Shown in pieces: positions 31,334 through 40,260 of a stretch of DNA of 64,000 nt (its first letter is position 1; the number at the start of each line of letters is the position of its first letter). Source of the stretch: Streptomyces paludis (GTDB lineage: Bacteria; Actinomycetota; Actinomycetes; Streptomycetales; Streptomycetaceae). The translations under genes and the position numbers were made by a program. The DNA is taken from the NCBI RefSeq assembly GCF_003344965.1, contig NZ_CP031194.1:3658001-3722000 (forward strand). Reading direction: 5' to 3'. The notes under the pieces were generated by a model. That model worked only from the letters and a program-made list of their open reading frames with translations. It did not search any database and had not been told where the DNA came from.

Positions 31334-31377
31334 CGCTCTCCGGGTTCTGCGGCGGGTGCTTCTGCTAGGAAGTAGCC

Positions 31378-31887
31378 ATGGAAGCAGCCCTGGTCGGACT
31401 TGTGGGTACAACGCTGGGTGGCGTGACGGGTTTTGCGGGTGCGTGGGTTGCTCAGCGGGGGCAGGTGCGCATTCAGCAGGAGCAGCGCGTGCACGCGGAG
31501 CAGGTGCGGTGGTTGGATGACAAGAAGGGCCTGTACAGGGACCTCTTGATCAAGCTCTACGGCTGGCGCGACTCGCTGGCGTCCATCCTGGTCAACGCGG
31601 ACGACGGGAAGCTGGCCGACAACCGGTCGATTGCCTACAAGTGGATCGTCGAGACGTCCCTGATAGCCGACGACGAGGTCCGTTCCGCGGTGAGTGACGT
31701 ACATCGGGCCCTCCTCCATGCCCAGACGGTGATCTCCGACGGCACCTCAGCGGCCGGCGACCGGCCCCTTCAGGCCGTGGAGGACGGCCTTGTGGTGCTG
31801 GAGGACGCGCTGCGAGCCGAGCTGTCCGTGTCGGCGCGTGTCCGTTCGCGCTCTTGGGCGCGGTGGCGGTGGGGCGGCGGCTCCTGA
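31378..31887 (+). CDS. Membrane-anchored coiled-coil protein, unknown function
   Basis: 169 aa. An N-terminal membrane segment (ALVGLVGTTLGGVTGFAGAW) is followed by a long amphipathic helix (RGQVRIQQEQRVHAEQVRWL) and a helical soluble domain (LYGWRDSLASILVNADDG, VRSAVSDVHRALLHAQTV). ATG with AGGAAG six bases upstream. Similar N-anchored helical proteins are frequent orphans in actinobacterial genomic islands. Convergent with the Lrp gene. Confidence 0.7.
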   Translation: MEAALVGLVGTTLGGVTGFAGAWVAQRGQVRIQQEQRVHAEQVRWLDDKKGLYRDLLIKLYGWRDSLASILVNADDGKLADNRSIAYKWIVETSLIADDEVRSAVSDVHRALLHAQTVISDGTSAAGDRPLQAVEDGLVVLEDALRAELSVSARVRSRSWARWRWGGGS

Positions 31888-31931
31888 CGTGCTCCGGCTC
31901 TGACGACCGGGCCGCGATGAACTCGGACGTC

Positions 31932-32366
31932 TTACCGCTTCACCGTCTTCATCGTGAAGTGCGACGTGACGTTCTTGATCCGCGGGAGCGTCATGACGTA
32001 CCCGCTGAGGAAGCTCTCGTAGGCGGTCAGGTCGGCGACCGCGACGCGTACGAAGTAGTCCGGGCTGCCGAACAGTCTGCGCAGCTCGACGACCTCCGCG
32101 GCCCCCGCCAGCGTCCGCTCGAAGTGCTCGACCGTCTCCGCGTCCTGGGATTCCAGGCTGAGGTCGATGAGGACCTCGAAGGAGCGGCCCACGGCCGTGG
32201 GGTCGATGACGGCCCGGTAACCGGCGATGACGCCGTCGGCCTCCAGTCTCTGGACTCGGCGCAGACACGGGCCGGTCGTGAGCCCGACGCGTTGCGCCAG
32301 TTCTACGTTGGTGAGCCGGCCGTCCCGTTCCAGCTCGCCGATGATTGCTCGGTCGATCTCATCCAT
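31932..32366 (-). CDS. Lrp/AsnC-family transcriptional regulator
   Basis: 144 aa. An N-terminal helix-turn-helix (MDEIDRAIIGELERDGRLTN, VELAQRVGLTTGPCLRRVQR) is followed by the RAM ligand-binding domain (VLIDLSLESQDAETVEHFER, VRVAVADLTAYESFLSG). Its divergent position 79 bases from azlC marks it as the amino-acid-responsive regulator of the export pair, comparable to BkdR/AzlB roles. ATG at 32366; the ribosome site is weak. Confidence 0.9.
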   Translation of the reverse strand: MDEIDRAIIGELERDGRLTNVELAQRVGLTTGPCLRRVQRLEADGVIAGYRAVIDPTAVGRSFEVLIDLSLESQDAETVEHFERTLAGAAEVVELRRLFGSPDYFVRVAVADLTAYESFLSGYVMTLPRIKNVTSHFTMKTVKR

Positions 32367-32445
32367 GGCATTAGATTGCTCCCCGGGTGAGTGGTGGTGC
32401 AATCTTTGCAACCATATGGCGGGCATTTTTCGGGACGATAAGCAG

Positions 32446-33240
32446 ATGAAACGAGATGTCCGGGCTCTCGCCCCGGCGCCCGCCGCCGCTTCTGCCGTCC
32501 GGCGCCGGCAGATCGCCGACGGAGTCCGTGACTCCTTCTCCGCCGGTCTCGGGATCTTCCCCCTGGGCATCGCTCTCGGTCTGCTGATCATCCAGGCGGG
32601 CCTGCCCTGGTGGCTCACCCCCGCCCTGTCCCTGGCCGCGTTCGCCGGCTCCCTGGAGCTTCTGCTGGTGGGCATGGTGGCCACCGTCACGCCCCTGGCC
32701 GCCATCGCGCTGACCGTCCTCGTGGTCAACTTCCGGCACGTCTTCTACGCCTTCTCCTTCCCGCTCCACCTGGTCAGACATCCGGTCGCGAAGGCGTACG
32801 CCGTCTACGCGATGATCGACGAGGCGTACGCCGTCAACGCGTCCCTGCCCGAGGCGGAACGCTCGGCGCGCCGGCTGCTGGCCCTCCAGATCGCCTGCGA
32901 GGTCTACTGGGTCGGCGGCGGACTGGCCGGTGTCGCGCTCGGCGCGGCTCTGCCCGCGCCGGTCAAGGGGCTGGAGTTCGCGCTGTGCGCCCTGTTCACC
33001 GTGCTCACGCTGGACGCCTTCCGCTCCCGCCGGGAGATTCCGTCGGTCCTGCTCGCCGGTGCCGGCGTCGCGGCCGGGCTCGTACTGACTCCGGATTTCG
33101 CGCTGTTCACCGCGCTGCTGCTCTTCGTGGCGCTGCTTCTCGGCCGCCATGCGCTCATCGGTCGCCGTACGTTCATCGGCCGGCGCGCGCTCGCTGACCG
33201 TCGTACCGCCCGGAATGAGGACGTCGATGCCCAGTCCTAG
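32446..33240 (+). CDS. azlC: Branched-chain amino acid export permease AzlC
   Basis: 264 aa with six or more membrane spans (SFSAGLGIFPLGIALGLLII, WWLTPALSLAAFAGSLELLL, IALTVLVVNFRHVFYAFSF). The N-F-R-H-x-x-Y-x-x-S-F motif is the AzlC signature. It exports branched-chain amino acids or analogues with AzlD. ATG 32446 is used; ATG 32416 is an alternative. A C-terminal Arg-rich tail (RRTFIGRRALADRRTARNE) is longer than usual. Confidence 0.88.
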   Translation: MKRDVRALAPAPAAASAVRRRQIADGVRDSFSAGLGIFPLGIALGLLIIQAGLPWWLTPALSLAAFAGSLELLLVGMVATVTPLAAIALTVLVVNFRHVFYAFSFPLHLVRHPVAKAYAVYAMIDEAYAVNASLPEAERSARRLLALQIACEVYWVGGGLAGVALGAALPAPVKGLEFALCALFTVLTLDAFRSRREIPSVLLAGAGVAAGLVLTPDFALFTALLLFVALLLGRHALIGRRTFIGRRALADRRTARNEDVDAQS

Positions 33241-33571
33241 CGCCGCCCCCAGCACCGCCTACCTCGTGGCCGTCCTGGCCATCGTCTTCGGTATCACCCT
33301 CGCCCTGCGCGCCCTGCCGTTCGCGCTGCTGCGCACTCTGCGCGGCTCGCCGGTGGTGCGGCAGCTGGCGGTGTGGATGCCGGTCGGGGTCCTCGCGATC
33401 CTCGCCGTGACGGCTCTGCACGGTACGGTCACGGCCGATCCGCGCGGGACGGTGTACGCGCTGATCGCGGTCGCCGTCACCGGCGGCGTACATCTGGGCT
33501 TCGGCCGCCGCACGATCCTCAGCGTGGGGATCGGCACCGCCCTCTACGTCGTCCTGCTCAACGCCCTGTGA
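33227..33571 (+). CDS. azlD: Branched-chain amino acid transport subunit AzlD
   Basis: 114 aa with three to four spans (YLVAVLAIVFGITLALRAL, VWMPVGVLAILAVTALHG, YALIAVAVTGGVHLGFG). The L-R-x-L-P-F motif near residue 33 is typical. ATG 33227 lies inside the azlC end (13-base overlap) with AGGA about seven bases upstream: coupled translation, forming a two-subunit exporter. Confidence 0.88.
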   Translation: MPSPSAAPSTAYLVAVLAIVFGITLALRALPFALLRTLRGSPVVRQLAVWMPVGVLAILAVTALHGTVTADPRGTVYALIAVAVTGGVHLGFGRRTILSVGIGTALYVVLLNAL

Positions 33572-33598
33572 CCGGCCCCCGGTTGGGCGGGGGCCGGT
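33571..33598. terminator. Terminator after azlCD
   Basis: 10-bp perfect hairpin ACCGGCCCCC/GGGGGCCGGT with 8-base loop. It begins in the azlD stop codon and serves both azlCD and the convergent phosphodiesterase gene. Confidence 0.8.
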
Positions 33599-33641
33599 CC
33601 GTCATCAAAACGGATGCTCAGATGCGTAGATGTTCAGGCGT

Positions 33642-34466
33642 TCAGGCGCACTTGCCCTGGAGCCAGGTCGTGAAGTCCTTCGTCCACGACGTCGCCAACC
33701 GCGGGGAGGACGTGGTCGAGCCGAGGCGGTTCAGCTGGGCCTGCCAGGCGGCGTGGTTGCCGGAGGCGGCCGGTACGGGCTCCTCCCAGCCGACGCTGTC
33801 GACCCAGGTCGGGTAGCCGGTGAGAGCCGCCGCGAGGCCCGCCTGCCGGATCTGCTTGTCGAGTTCGGGCTTCAGCGCCGCGTCATGCGTGTAGATCATG
33901 ATCTTCTGGGCCGTCATCCGCTCCGAGATCGGGGCGACGACCTCCTTCCACGCCGTCGCGCGGATCGTCGCGTCGCTGTTGAGCAGCGACTGCTTCGCCT
34001 CGCCCTTCAGCTCAACCAGCGCGATCAGATTGTTCGACCGGGCGCTGTCGAGCCACTCGCGGAAGGTGTACACCGTCGTCCCGGTGTACGGGCCGCGGGT
34101 GATCGTACGGCCCGCGAGCTTGTCGGCGCCGGTCGCCCACCACAGCTCCGTGATGGGCGCACGTGTCCCGGTCAGCCCGTTGGTCGTGGTGTTGTGCCAC
34201 ATCACGCCCTTGGTGCCGTTCTTCGTCAGCTGAAGATCGGCCTCCACGCCTCCCGCGCCCCAGCTCTTCTGCTGTGCGAGGCCCTTGGGGTGGTTCGGCT
34301 GGCGGACCTGGTCGCGGTCCCACGGGTTCGCCCCGGTCGGGTAGCCGCCGTGGCCGAACACCGTCGGACAGAGCGGCAGCGCCGCCGCCTGCGCGGGGGT
34401 GGCCCCCACGCCGCCGCACAGCAGTGCCGTCGTGGCACCCACCGCCCACATCTTCGCTTTGCTCAT
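33642..34466 (-). CDS. Secreted glycerophosphodiester phosphodiesterase-like protein
   Basis: 274 aa. A signal peptide (KAKMWAVGATTALLCGGVGA, TPAQA) is followed by a GDPD barrel with FGHGGYPTGANP in place of H-R-G-x-x-x-x-x-P-E-N, VEADLQLTKNG (metal-binding E-x-D) and VMWHNTTTNGLTG (general acid H). The second acidic pair is ALVELKGEAK. The P-E-N Glu appears replaced, so the metal site is unusual for the family. ATG with GAGGTG/GAGGTC upstream. Hydrolyses lipid-derived phosphodiesters outside the cell if active. Two Cys (LC and KCA) could bridge. Confidence 0.82.
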   Translation of the reverse strand: MSKAKMWAVGATTALLCGGVGATPAQAAALPLCPTVFGHGGYPTGANPWDRDQVRQPNHPKGLAQQKSWGAGGVEADLQLTKNGTKGVMWHNTTTNGLTGTRAPITELWWATGADKLAGRTITRGPYTGTTVYTFREWLDSARSNNLIALVELKGEAKQSLLNSDATIRATAWKEVVAPISERMTAQKIMIYTHDAALKPELDKQIRQAGLAAALTGYPTWVDSVGWEEPVPAASGNHAAWQAQLNRLGSTTSSPRLATSWTKDFTTWLQGKCA

Positions 34467-34669
34467 ATTGACCTCACCTCTGCGGGCGCGCACTCGCGCG
34501 CCCGCGATCCCCCGGGCGCCGATCAGCGGCCGGTACTGCTTTTTCGGGGCCAGCATATGAGCAAGATCAATCGTTTTTCTCGATAACTGTCCTGAAAATG
34601 TTGCTGGTTGTGCGGGAAGGGAGATGTGGGACGGGTGGTGCGGGACCGGTGGTGTGGGGCTAGTGGTCC

Positions 34670-35170
34670 TCAGGCCGACGGCGGCGGCGTGTGCGGCGTG
34701 TGCGGCGTGTGCGGCGAGTGAGGCGTACGGGGTGTACGCGGGGTGGTGAGCGGCCGGCGGCGCGGTTGCAGATGGGGGACCACGACTATCTGGTGATCGT
34801 CCTCGTACACGATCCGCCCGGGGTCCGGCGAGCGCATCATGCGGCACTCGACCCCGTGCGCCGCGAGGATCTCCAGATAGCCGTCGACGCGCTTGATCGG
34901 CTCCTCGGCCGAGGACTTGAACCAGGTCACCGCCCCCGGATTCAGCGCCGGGTCGTACGCGGCGGGGTCCACCGCGGCCGGATTGGGGTAATTCGTTTCG
35001 AACCAGTCGTTGTTGGTGCGCCAGAACCGCCGCTGCTCCTCGGTCAGGACGCCCTCGCGCGCCAGGCCGTCGGTCAGGGCGAAGACACCGGGGAAGTGGC
35101 CGCGGGGGTCCCGGACCGTGCCCTGGAAGCGGAGATAGGTGTCGCGTTCCGGTTCGCCTGTGTCAGTCAT
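34670..35170 (-). CDS. Conserved actinobacterial protein with Pro-His-Thr repeat tail
   Basis: 166 aa, cytoplasmic. TYLRFQGTVRDPRGHFPGVF, EEQRRFWRTNNDWFETNYPN and PGAVTWFKSSAEEPIKRVDG are typical of a small conserved Streptomyces family without assigned function. The C-terminus is a run of (P-H-T) and (P-R-T) triplets from 9-base DNA repeats. ATG 35170 or 35179. It is divergent from the DUF2797 gene with only about 40 bases between. Confidence 0.7.
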   Translation of the reverse strand: MTDTGEPERDTYLRFQGTVRDPRGHFPGVFALTDGLAREGVLTEEQRRFWRTNNDWFETNYPNPAAVDPAAYDPALNPGAVTWFKSSAEEPIKRVDGYLEILAAHGVECRMMRSPDPGRIVYEDDHQIVVVPHLQPRRRPLTTPRTPRTPHSPHTPHTPHTPPPSA

Positions 35171-35211
35171 GGGTGTCATCGTGCCATCGTGCGGAAGTTG
35201 GTGGTGAGGCC

Positions 35212-36168
35212 GTGGTGAGCTGGCGGTGCGAGGGGATCCGGTGGGCGGACGGCGCGCCCGCGCTCCTGTGGCGGCGCGGGCGGGAGCGCCGTACGAGCAC
35301 CCTCGAATACGGGCGTGAGCTGGGCTTCCGCGCCTCCGGCAGCCGGGAGTGCGCCGGCGCGCGCGGCCATGCGTGCCCCCTGCGCGCGGAGATCCCGGGG
35401 CGCGGTACGGGCGGCCGGTGCGCCGAGTGCGCGCGGCTGGAGCGGGCGCACTCCGTCGCCGCCGACACCCTCGCCGACGACCCGCGCACCTACCGCGTCT
35501 ACCTCGCCTGGTTCGGCCCCGGGCTCGTCAAGGTCGGGATCACCGCCGAGGCCCGCGGCACCGCGCGGCTGCTGGAACAGGGCGCCGTCACGTTCGGCTG
35601 GCTGGGGCGCGGGCCGCTGATGGCCGCGCGCCGTACGGAGGAGCTGCTGCGGCGGGCGCTCGGCGTGCCGGACCGTATCCCGTACGCGCGGAAGCGGGCC
35701 GTACGGTCCGCCCTGCCGGAGCGGGCCGCGCGGACGGCGGAGCTGCTGCGGCTGTACGGGGCGGCCGTGGCCCTGGACGGGTGGCCGCCGACGCTGGAAC
35801 GGCTCGCCTTCGACGCGGTGGACCACGCCGGGGCGTTCGGGCTCGACGGACTGCCGCCCGCCACGGGCGTGGTGGAACGGCTGACCGACGGGGGCGAGGT
35901 GGCCGGCCGGCTGCTCGCCGCCGCCGGGCCCGATCTGCATCTGGCCACCGGCGGCGGAGGAGGCGGCGGAGGCGGCGGGACCGAAGTGCTCGTCCTCGAT
36001 ACGCGCCTCATGACGGGATGGGCACTCGGCCCGCCGACCGGACGGACCGGACCGACGGGACCGGCCGGACCGACGGGTCCCGCCGGTCTGACAGGAAGTG
36101 CTGTTACGGTGCCGGTCACGCCCGTCGGCCCGCCTCCCGGGGACGGCGTGCAGGAGGGGCTCTTCTGA
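35212..36168 (+). CDS. DUF2797-family protein with glycine/collagen-like tail
   Basis: 318 aa. Cys-containing N-terminal part (SWRCEGIRW, SRECAGARGHACPLR, GRCAECARLERAHS) is followed by YRVYLAWFGPGLVKVGITAE and RLLEQGAVTFGWLGRGPL, a GIY-YIG-like core typical of DUF2797, and then helices. The C-terminus has a run of ten Gly followed by seven collagen-like triplets (TGR TGP TGP AGP TGP AGL TGS). GTG 35212 or 35215; upstream codons lack coding character. Enzymatic activity is unproven for the family; a nucleic-acid role is suggested by the fold. Confidence 0.78.
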   Translation: MVSWRCEGIRWADGAPALLWRRGRERRTSTLEYGRELGFRASGSRECAGARGHACPLRAEIPGRGTGGRCAECARLERAHSVAADTLADDPRTYRVYLAWFGPGLVKVGITAEARGTARLLEQGAVTFGWLGRGPLMAARRTEELLRRALGVPDRIPYARKRAVRSALPERAARTAELLRLYGAAVALDGWPPTLERLAFDAVDHAGAFGLDGLPPATGVVERLTDGGEVAGRLLAAAGPDLHLATGGGGGGGGGGTEVLVLDTRLMTGWALGPPTGRTGPTGPAGPTGPAGLTGSAVTVPVTPVGPPPGDGVQEGLF

Positions 36169-36234
36169 GCCCGCACGGTTTTCTCAGCGAATTCACAGGA
36201 AGCCGAAAGGCGGCTCTCAGGGTTCCCGCCCAGG

Positions 36235-37002
36235 GTGAGCACCATGACCATCACCTCGCCCCGGGGGCGTACCGAAATGCTCAGGCCGGACGGGAGCCCC
36301 GTCCGCGTGCTCGTCGTCGACGACGAGGCGTCGCTCACGGAGTTGCTGTCGATGGCCCTGCGGTACGAGGGCTGGGAGGTGCGCAGCGCGGGCGACGGCG
36401 CGGGCGCCACCCGGGCCGCGCGCGAGTTCCGGCCGGACGCCGTGGTGCTGGACGTCATGCTGCCCGACATGGACGGGCTCGCGGTGCTCGGCCGGCTGCG
36501 GCGCGACCTGCCGCAGGTACCGGTGCTCTTCCTCACCGCGAAGGACTCCGTCGAGGACCGGATCGCCGGGCTCACCGCGGGCGGCGACGACTACGTCACC
36601 AAACCGTTCAGCCTGGAGGAGGTCGTGGCCCGGCTGCGCGGACTGATCCGCCGGTCCGGCGCCGCCGACGTACGGAGCGAATCGCTGCTGGTCGTCGGGG
36701 ATTTGACGCTCGACGAGGACAGCCACGACGTCACCCGCGCCGGGCAGTCCATCCATCTGACCGCGACCGAGTTCGAGCTGCTGCGCTACCTCATGCGCAA
36801 TCCGCGCCGGGTGCTCAGCAAGGCGCAGATCCTCGACCGGGTGTGGTCGTACGACTTCGGCGGCCAGGCCAACGTCGTCGAGCTGTACATCTCCTATCTC
36901 CGCCGGAAGATCGACGCCGGCCGCGCGCCGATGATCCACACCCGGCGCGGCGCGGGCTATCTGATCAAGCCGGGCGAGCAGCCGGGTGATGCCCCGCGAT
37001 GA
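36235..37002 (+). CDS. OmpR-family response regulator
   Basis: 255 aa. Receiver at about 22-135 with the acidic pair VVDDE, phospho-acceptor D73 (VVLDVMLPD), T in LTAKD and K in VTKPF. A winged-helix DNA-binding domain follows (about 155-250, LTATEFELLRYLMRNPRRVL, VVELYISYLRRKID, TRRGAGYLI). GTG 36235 or ATG 36244. Overlaps the kinase start by four bases. Controls, by context, the downstream glycosyltransferase genes. Upstream, CTCAG direct repeats at about 36184 and 36216 may be its own binding half-sites. Confidence 0.93.
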   Translation: MSTMTITSPRGRTEMLRPDGSPVRVLVVDDEASLTELLSMALRYEGWEVRSAGDGAGATRAAREFRPDAVVLDVMLPDMDGLAVLGRLRRDLPQVPVLFLTAKDSVEDRIAGLTAGGDDYVTKPFSLEEVVARLRGLIRRSGAADVRSESLLVVGDLTLDEDSHDVTRAGQSIHLTATEFELLRYLMRNPRRVLSKAQILDRVWSYDFGGQANVVELYISYLRRKIDAGRAPMIHTRRGAGYLIKPGEQPGDAPR

Positions 37003-38882
37003 GTGGGACCAGGGGTACGGACACGGGGATCGGCGGGGCCGGCCGGCGCTGGTCGCTGCGGACCCGGCTGGTGGTCTCGGCGGTCCTGCTGATCGCGGTG
37101 GTGGCGTCGGTGATCGGGGCGGTGACCACGATCGCCTTCCGCTCCAAGCTGTACGACCAGCTCGACACCCAGGTGCAGGCCGTCGCCAAGCGCGCGGCCG
37201 GCCCGCCGGTCGGTGAGGCCACGCCCGGCAGACCGCCCGGCGGCTTCCAGGAGGGCGAGGACCCGCTGAAGATCGTGACGGGCGGCGGCGCGCCGGTCGG
37301 CACGGTCGGCGGCCAGGTCGGCACGGACGGCACGGTCAGCCGCGGGGTGCGCCTCGCGACGACCGAGAACGACAGCACGGGACCGAAGGTCACCGAGCGG
37401 GAGCTGACGACGGCCCAGAAGACCGCCCTCAACTCCGTCGCCCATGACGGGGACGAGCACACCGTGACCCTGCCGGGGCTCGGCGAGTACCGCGTCCTCC
37501 ACATCACCGGCTCCAACGGCTCCTTCCTCGTGGGCCTCCCGCTGGCCGATGTGCAGGACAACCTCAACACCCTGGTGATCGTCGAGATCTGTGTCACCGT
37601 CGCCGGACTGATCGCCGCCGGGATCGCGGGCAGCGCCCTGGTCAGCGTGGCACTGCGCCCGCTGCGCCGGGTGGCCAACACCGCCACCCGGGTCTCCGAA
37701 CTCCCCCTTCACAGCGGGGAGGTGGCACCGCTCGTCCGGGTCCCGGACTCCGAGGCCGACCCCCGGACCGAGGTGGGCCAGGTCGGCGCCGCGCTCAACC
37801 GGATGCTCGGACACGTCGGATCCGCGCTCACCGCCCGCCAGGAGAGCGAGACCCGCGTACGGCAGTTCGTCGCCGACGCCAGCCACGAGCTGCGCACCCC
37901 GCTCGCCTCGATCCGCGGCTACGCCGAACTGACCCGCCGCGGGCGCGAGGAGACCGGCCCCGACACCCGCTACGCGCTCGGGCGCATCGAGGCCGAGGCG
38001 GAGCGGATGACGGGCCTCGTCGAGAACCTGCTGCTGCTCGCCCGGCTCGACGCCGGACGCCCGCTCTCGTACGAGGCCACGGATCTCTCCCCGCTGGTCG
38101 TGGACGCGGTCAGCGACGCGCACGCCGCGGGCCAGGGCCACCACTGGCGCCTCGAACTCCCCGAACCCGATGAGCCCGAGGCATCCGTCCAGGGCGACGC
38201 GCCCCGCCTCCAGCAGGTGCTGGTCAACCTGCTGGCCAACGCCCGTACGCACACCCCGCCCGGCACCACCGTCACCGCCCGCGTCCGCAGAGTCGGCGCC
38301 GGCGCGGGCGCGGGTCCCGGTGTCGGGTCCGGTCCCGGCGTCGGTTCCGGTACGGGCGCCGGTACCCGCGCGGGCGTCCCCGCCGGGTCGTGGATCGTGC
38401 TCGACATCGAGGACGACGGTCCCGGTATTCCTCCCACGCTCCTTCCCCATGTCTTCGAACGCTTCGCGCGCGGCGACGCCTCACGCTCCCGCGCGGCCGG
38501 ATCCACCGGTCTCGGTCTCGCCATCGTCCAGGCGGTCGTCACGGCCCACAGCGGCACCGTCAGTGTCGAGAGCGTGCCAGGACGGACGGTCTTCTCCGTA
38601 CGGCTCCCGGCCACCCCAGGCCCCATGCCGACGATTCCCCCCAAGCCCACGGCCGCACCCACACACCCCGGCACGCCCGCGCCCAACGGCAGTCCCGCGC
38701 ACAACGGCACGCCCGCGTCCAACGGCACCCCCGTGTCCCAGGGCGTGTCCGCGGCCTCCTCCTTCCCGTCTCCTCAGCCCTACCGGCGCCCGCAGTCCCA
38801 GCCGCTGCCGCCGGCCCAGCCGTACGCCAGGGAAACCGGGCCCGACTCACAGACAGGGCACAGGCTCACCACACGACCGTGA
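36999..38882 (+). CDS. Sensor histidine kinase partner
   Basis: 627 aa. Membrane spans at about 23-45 and 192-215 frame an extracytoplasmic sensor of 145 residues. HAMP, then HisKA with H296 in ADASHELRTPLAS. The HATPase has N box LLANARTH, G1 DIEDDGPGI and G2 STGLGLAIV. Between N and G1 sits a 30-residue Gly/Ala/Val-rich insertion, and the last 110 residues are a Pro/Asn-rich tail. ATG overlaps the regulator stop, so a fixed stoichiometric pair. The signal is unknown; the family often senses envelope stress. Confidence 0.93.
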   Translation: MSGTRGTDTGIGGAGRRWSLRTRLVVSAVLLIAVVASVIGAVTTIAFRSKLYDQLDTQVQAVAKRAAGPPVGEATPGRPPGGFQEGEDPLKIVTGGGAPVGTVGGQVGTDGTVSRGVRLATTENDSTGPKVTERELTTAQKTALNSVAHDGDEHTVTLPGLGEYRVLHITGSNGSFLVGLPLADVQDNLNTLVIVEICVTVAGLIAAGIAGSALVSVALRPLRRVANTATRVSELPLHSGEVAPLVRVPDSEADPRTEVGQVGAALNRMLGHVGSALTARQESETRVRQFVADASHELRTPLASIRGYAELTRRGREETGPDTRYALGRIEAEAERMTGLVENLLLLARLDAGRPLSYEATDLSPLVVDAVSDAHAAGQGHHWRLELPEPDEPEASVQGDAPRLQQVLVNLLANARTHTPPGTTVTARVRRVGAGAGAGPGVGSGPGVGSGTGAGTRAGVPAGSWIVLDIEDDGPGIPPTLLPHVFERFARGDASRSRAAGSTGLGLAIVQAVVTAHSGTVSVESVPGRTVFSVRLPATPGPMPTIPPKPTAAPTHPGTPAPNGSPAHNGTPASNGTPVSQGVSAASSFPSPQPYRRPQSQPLPPAQPYARETGPDSQTGHRLTTRP

Positions 38883-38907
38883 CAGCGCGGATCGCGAATC
38901 TCGAATC

Positions 38908-40260
38908 ATGCGAACCGACACTTCATGGGGCACCCTCCCGGCCCGGGAGCATCTCCCGGTCGAGGTGACCGATGCCCCCGTGCTTGACGTGACGATCCCC
39001 GTCTACAACGAGGAGCAGGACCTCGAACCATGTGTGCGGCGCCTGCACGACCACCTCGCCCGTACCTTCCCGTACACCTTCCGCATCACGATCGCCGACA
39101 ACGCGAGCACCGACCGCACTCCCGATGTGGCCGCCTGGCTCGACTCGTCGATCCCCGAGGTCCGGTCCTACCGGCTGGAGGAGAAGGGCCGGGGCAGGGC
39201 GCTCCGCACGGTCTGGTCGCATTCCGACTCGCCCGTCCTCGCCTATATGGACGTGGACCTGTCCACGGACCTGAACGCACTGCTGCCGCTCGTGGCGCCG
39301 CTGATCTCGGGCCACTCCGATCTGGCGATCGGCTCCCGGCTCGCCCGGTCCTCGCGGGTGGTGCGCGGCACGAAGCGCGAGTTCATCTCGCGGGCCTACA
39401 ACCTCATCCTCAAGTCCTCTCTGTCGGCTCGGTTCAGCGACGCCCAGTGCGGCTTCAAGGCCATACGGGCGGATGTGGCGCAGCGGTTGCTGCCGATGGT
39501 CGAGGACACCGGCTGGTTCTTCGACACGGAGATGCTCGTGCTCGCCGAGCGGGCCGGACTGCGGATCCATGAAGTGCCGGTGGACTGGGTCGATGACCCC
39601 AACAGCACGGTGCACATCGTCAAGACGGCGACCGAGGATCTCAAGGGCGTCTGGCGCGTGGGGCGGGCACTGGCGGTGGGAGCGCTGCCACTGGACCGGC
39701 TGGCGAGGCCCTTCGGGGACGACCCGAGGGACCGCCGGATCACTGGGGTGCCGCGCGGTCTCGCCCGGCAACTGGTCGGCTTCTGCGTCGTGGGCGCGCT
39801 GTCCACCCTCTTCTACCTTGCCCTCTATTCGCTCTTCCGAACCATGTCGGGTCCACAACTCGCCAACGCCGCCGCGCTGCTGGTCTCGGCGGTCGCCAAC
39901 ACCGCCGCCAACCGGAGGCTCACCTTCGGGGTGCAGGGCCGCGAAGGCGCGGTCCGCCACCAGGCCCAGGGCCTGGTGGTCTTCGCCGTCGGCCTCGCGC
40001 TGACCAGCGGTTCGCTGGCCGCGCTCGACGCCGCGTCGAGCAGCCCCGCGCACTCCACCGAGCTGGCCGTCCTGATCGCCGCCAACCTCGCCTCCACCGT
40101 CCTGCGCTTCCTGCTCCTGCGCGCCTGGGTCTTCCCGGAGCGGCGCACGACGAGCACCACCGCGCAGGACGCCACCGCCCAAGGCACCGACGGCGCCGCC
40201 GCCTCCTCCGACCAGGCCCACGCCCGCGACGCCGCCCTCTACTCAAGGAACGCACGATGA
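38908..40260 (+). CDS. GT2 glycosyltransferase fused to GtrA-like membrane domain
   Basis: 450 aa. The GT2 domain at about 25-270 has VTIPVYNEEQDLEPCVRRLH, the metal motif YMDVDLSTD and the acceptor region FKAIRADVAQRLL. A GtrA-like four-span domain follows at about 285-420 (VGFCVVGALSTLFYLALYSL, RRLTFGVQGREGAVRHQAQG, VLRFLLLRAWVFPER). Such fusions make polyprenyl-phosphate sugars and help flip them. It starts 26 bases after the kinase and overlaps the next gene by four bases (ATGA), so it supplies the donor used by the following enzyme. Confidence 0.88.
   Translation: MRTDTSWGTLPAREHLPVEVTDAPVLDVTIPVYNEEQDLEPCVRRLHDHLARTFPYTFRITIADNASTDRTPDVAAWLDSSIPEVRSYRLEEKGRGRALRTVWSHSDSPVLAYMDVDLSTDLNALLPLVAPLISGHSDLAIGSRLARSSRVVRGTKREFISRAYNLILKSSLSARFSDAQCGFKAIRADVAQRLLPMVEDTGWFFDTEMLVLAERAGLRIHEVPVDWVDDPNSTVHIVKTATEDLKGVWRVGRALAVGALPLDRLARPFGDDPRDRRITGVPRGLARQLVGFCVVGALSTLFYLALYSLFRTMSGPQLANAAALLVSAVANTAANRRLTFGVQGREGAVRHQAQGLVVFAVGLALTSGSLAALDAASSSPAHSTELAVLIAANLASTVLRFLLLRAWVFPERRTTSTTAQDATAQGTDGAAASSDQAHARDAALYSRNAR

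Noticed and set aside
34689-34745. CRISPR-like repeat array
   Set aside because: Units are 9 bp, contiguous and coding; there are no spacers and no cas genes in the window.
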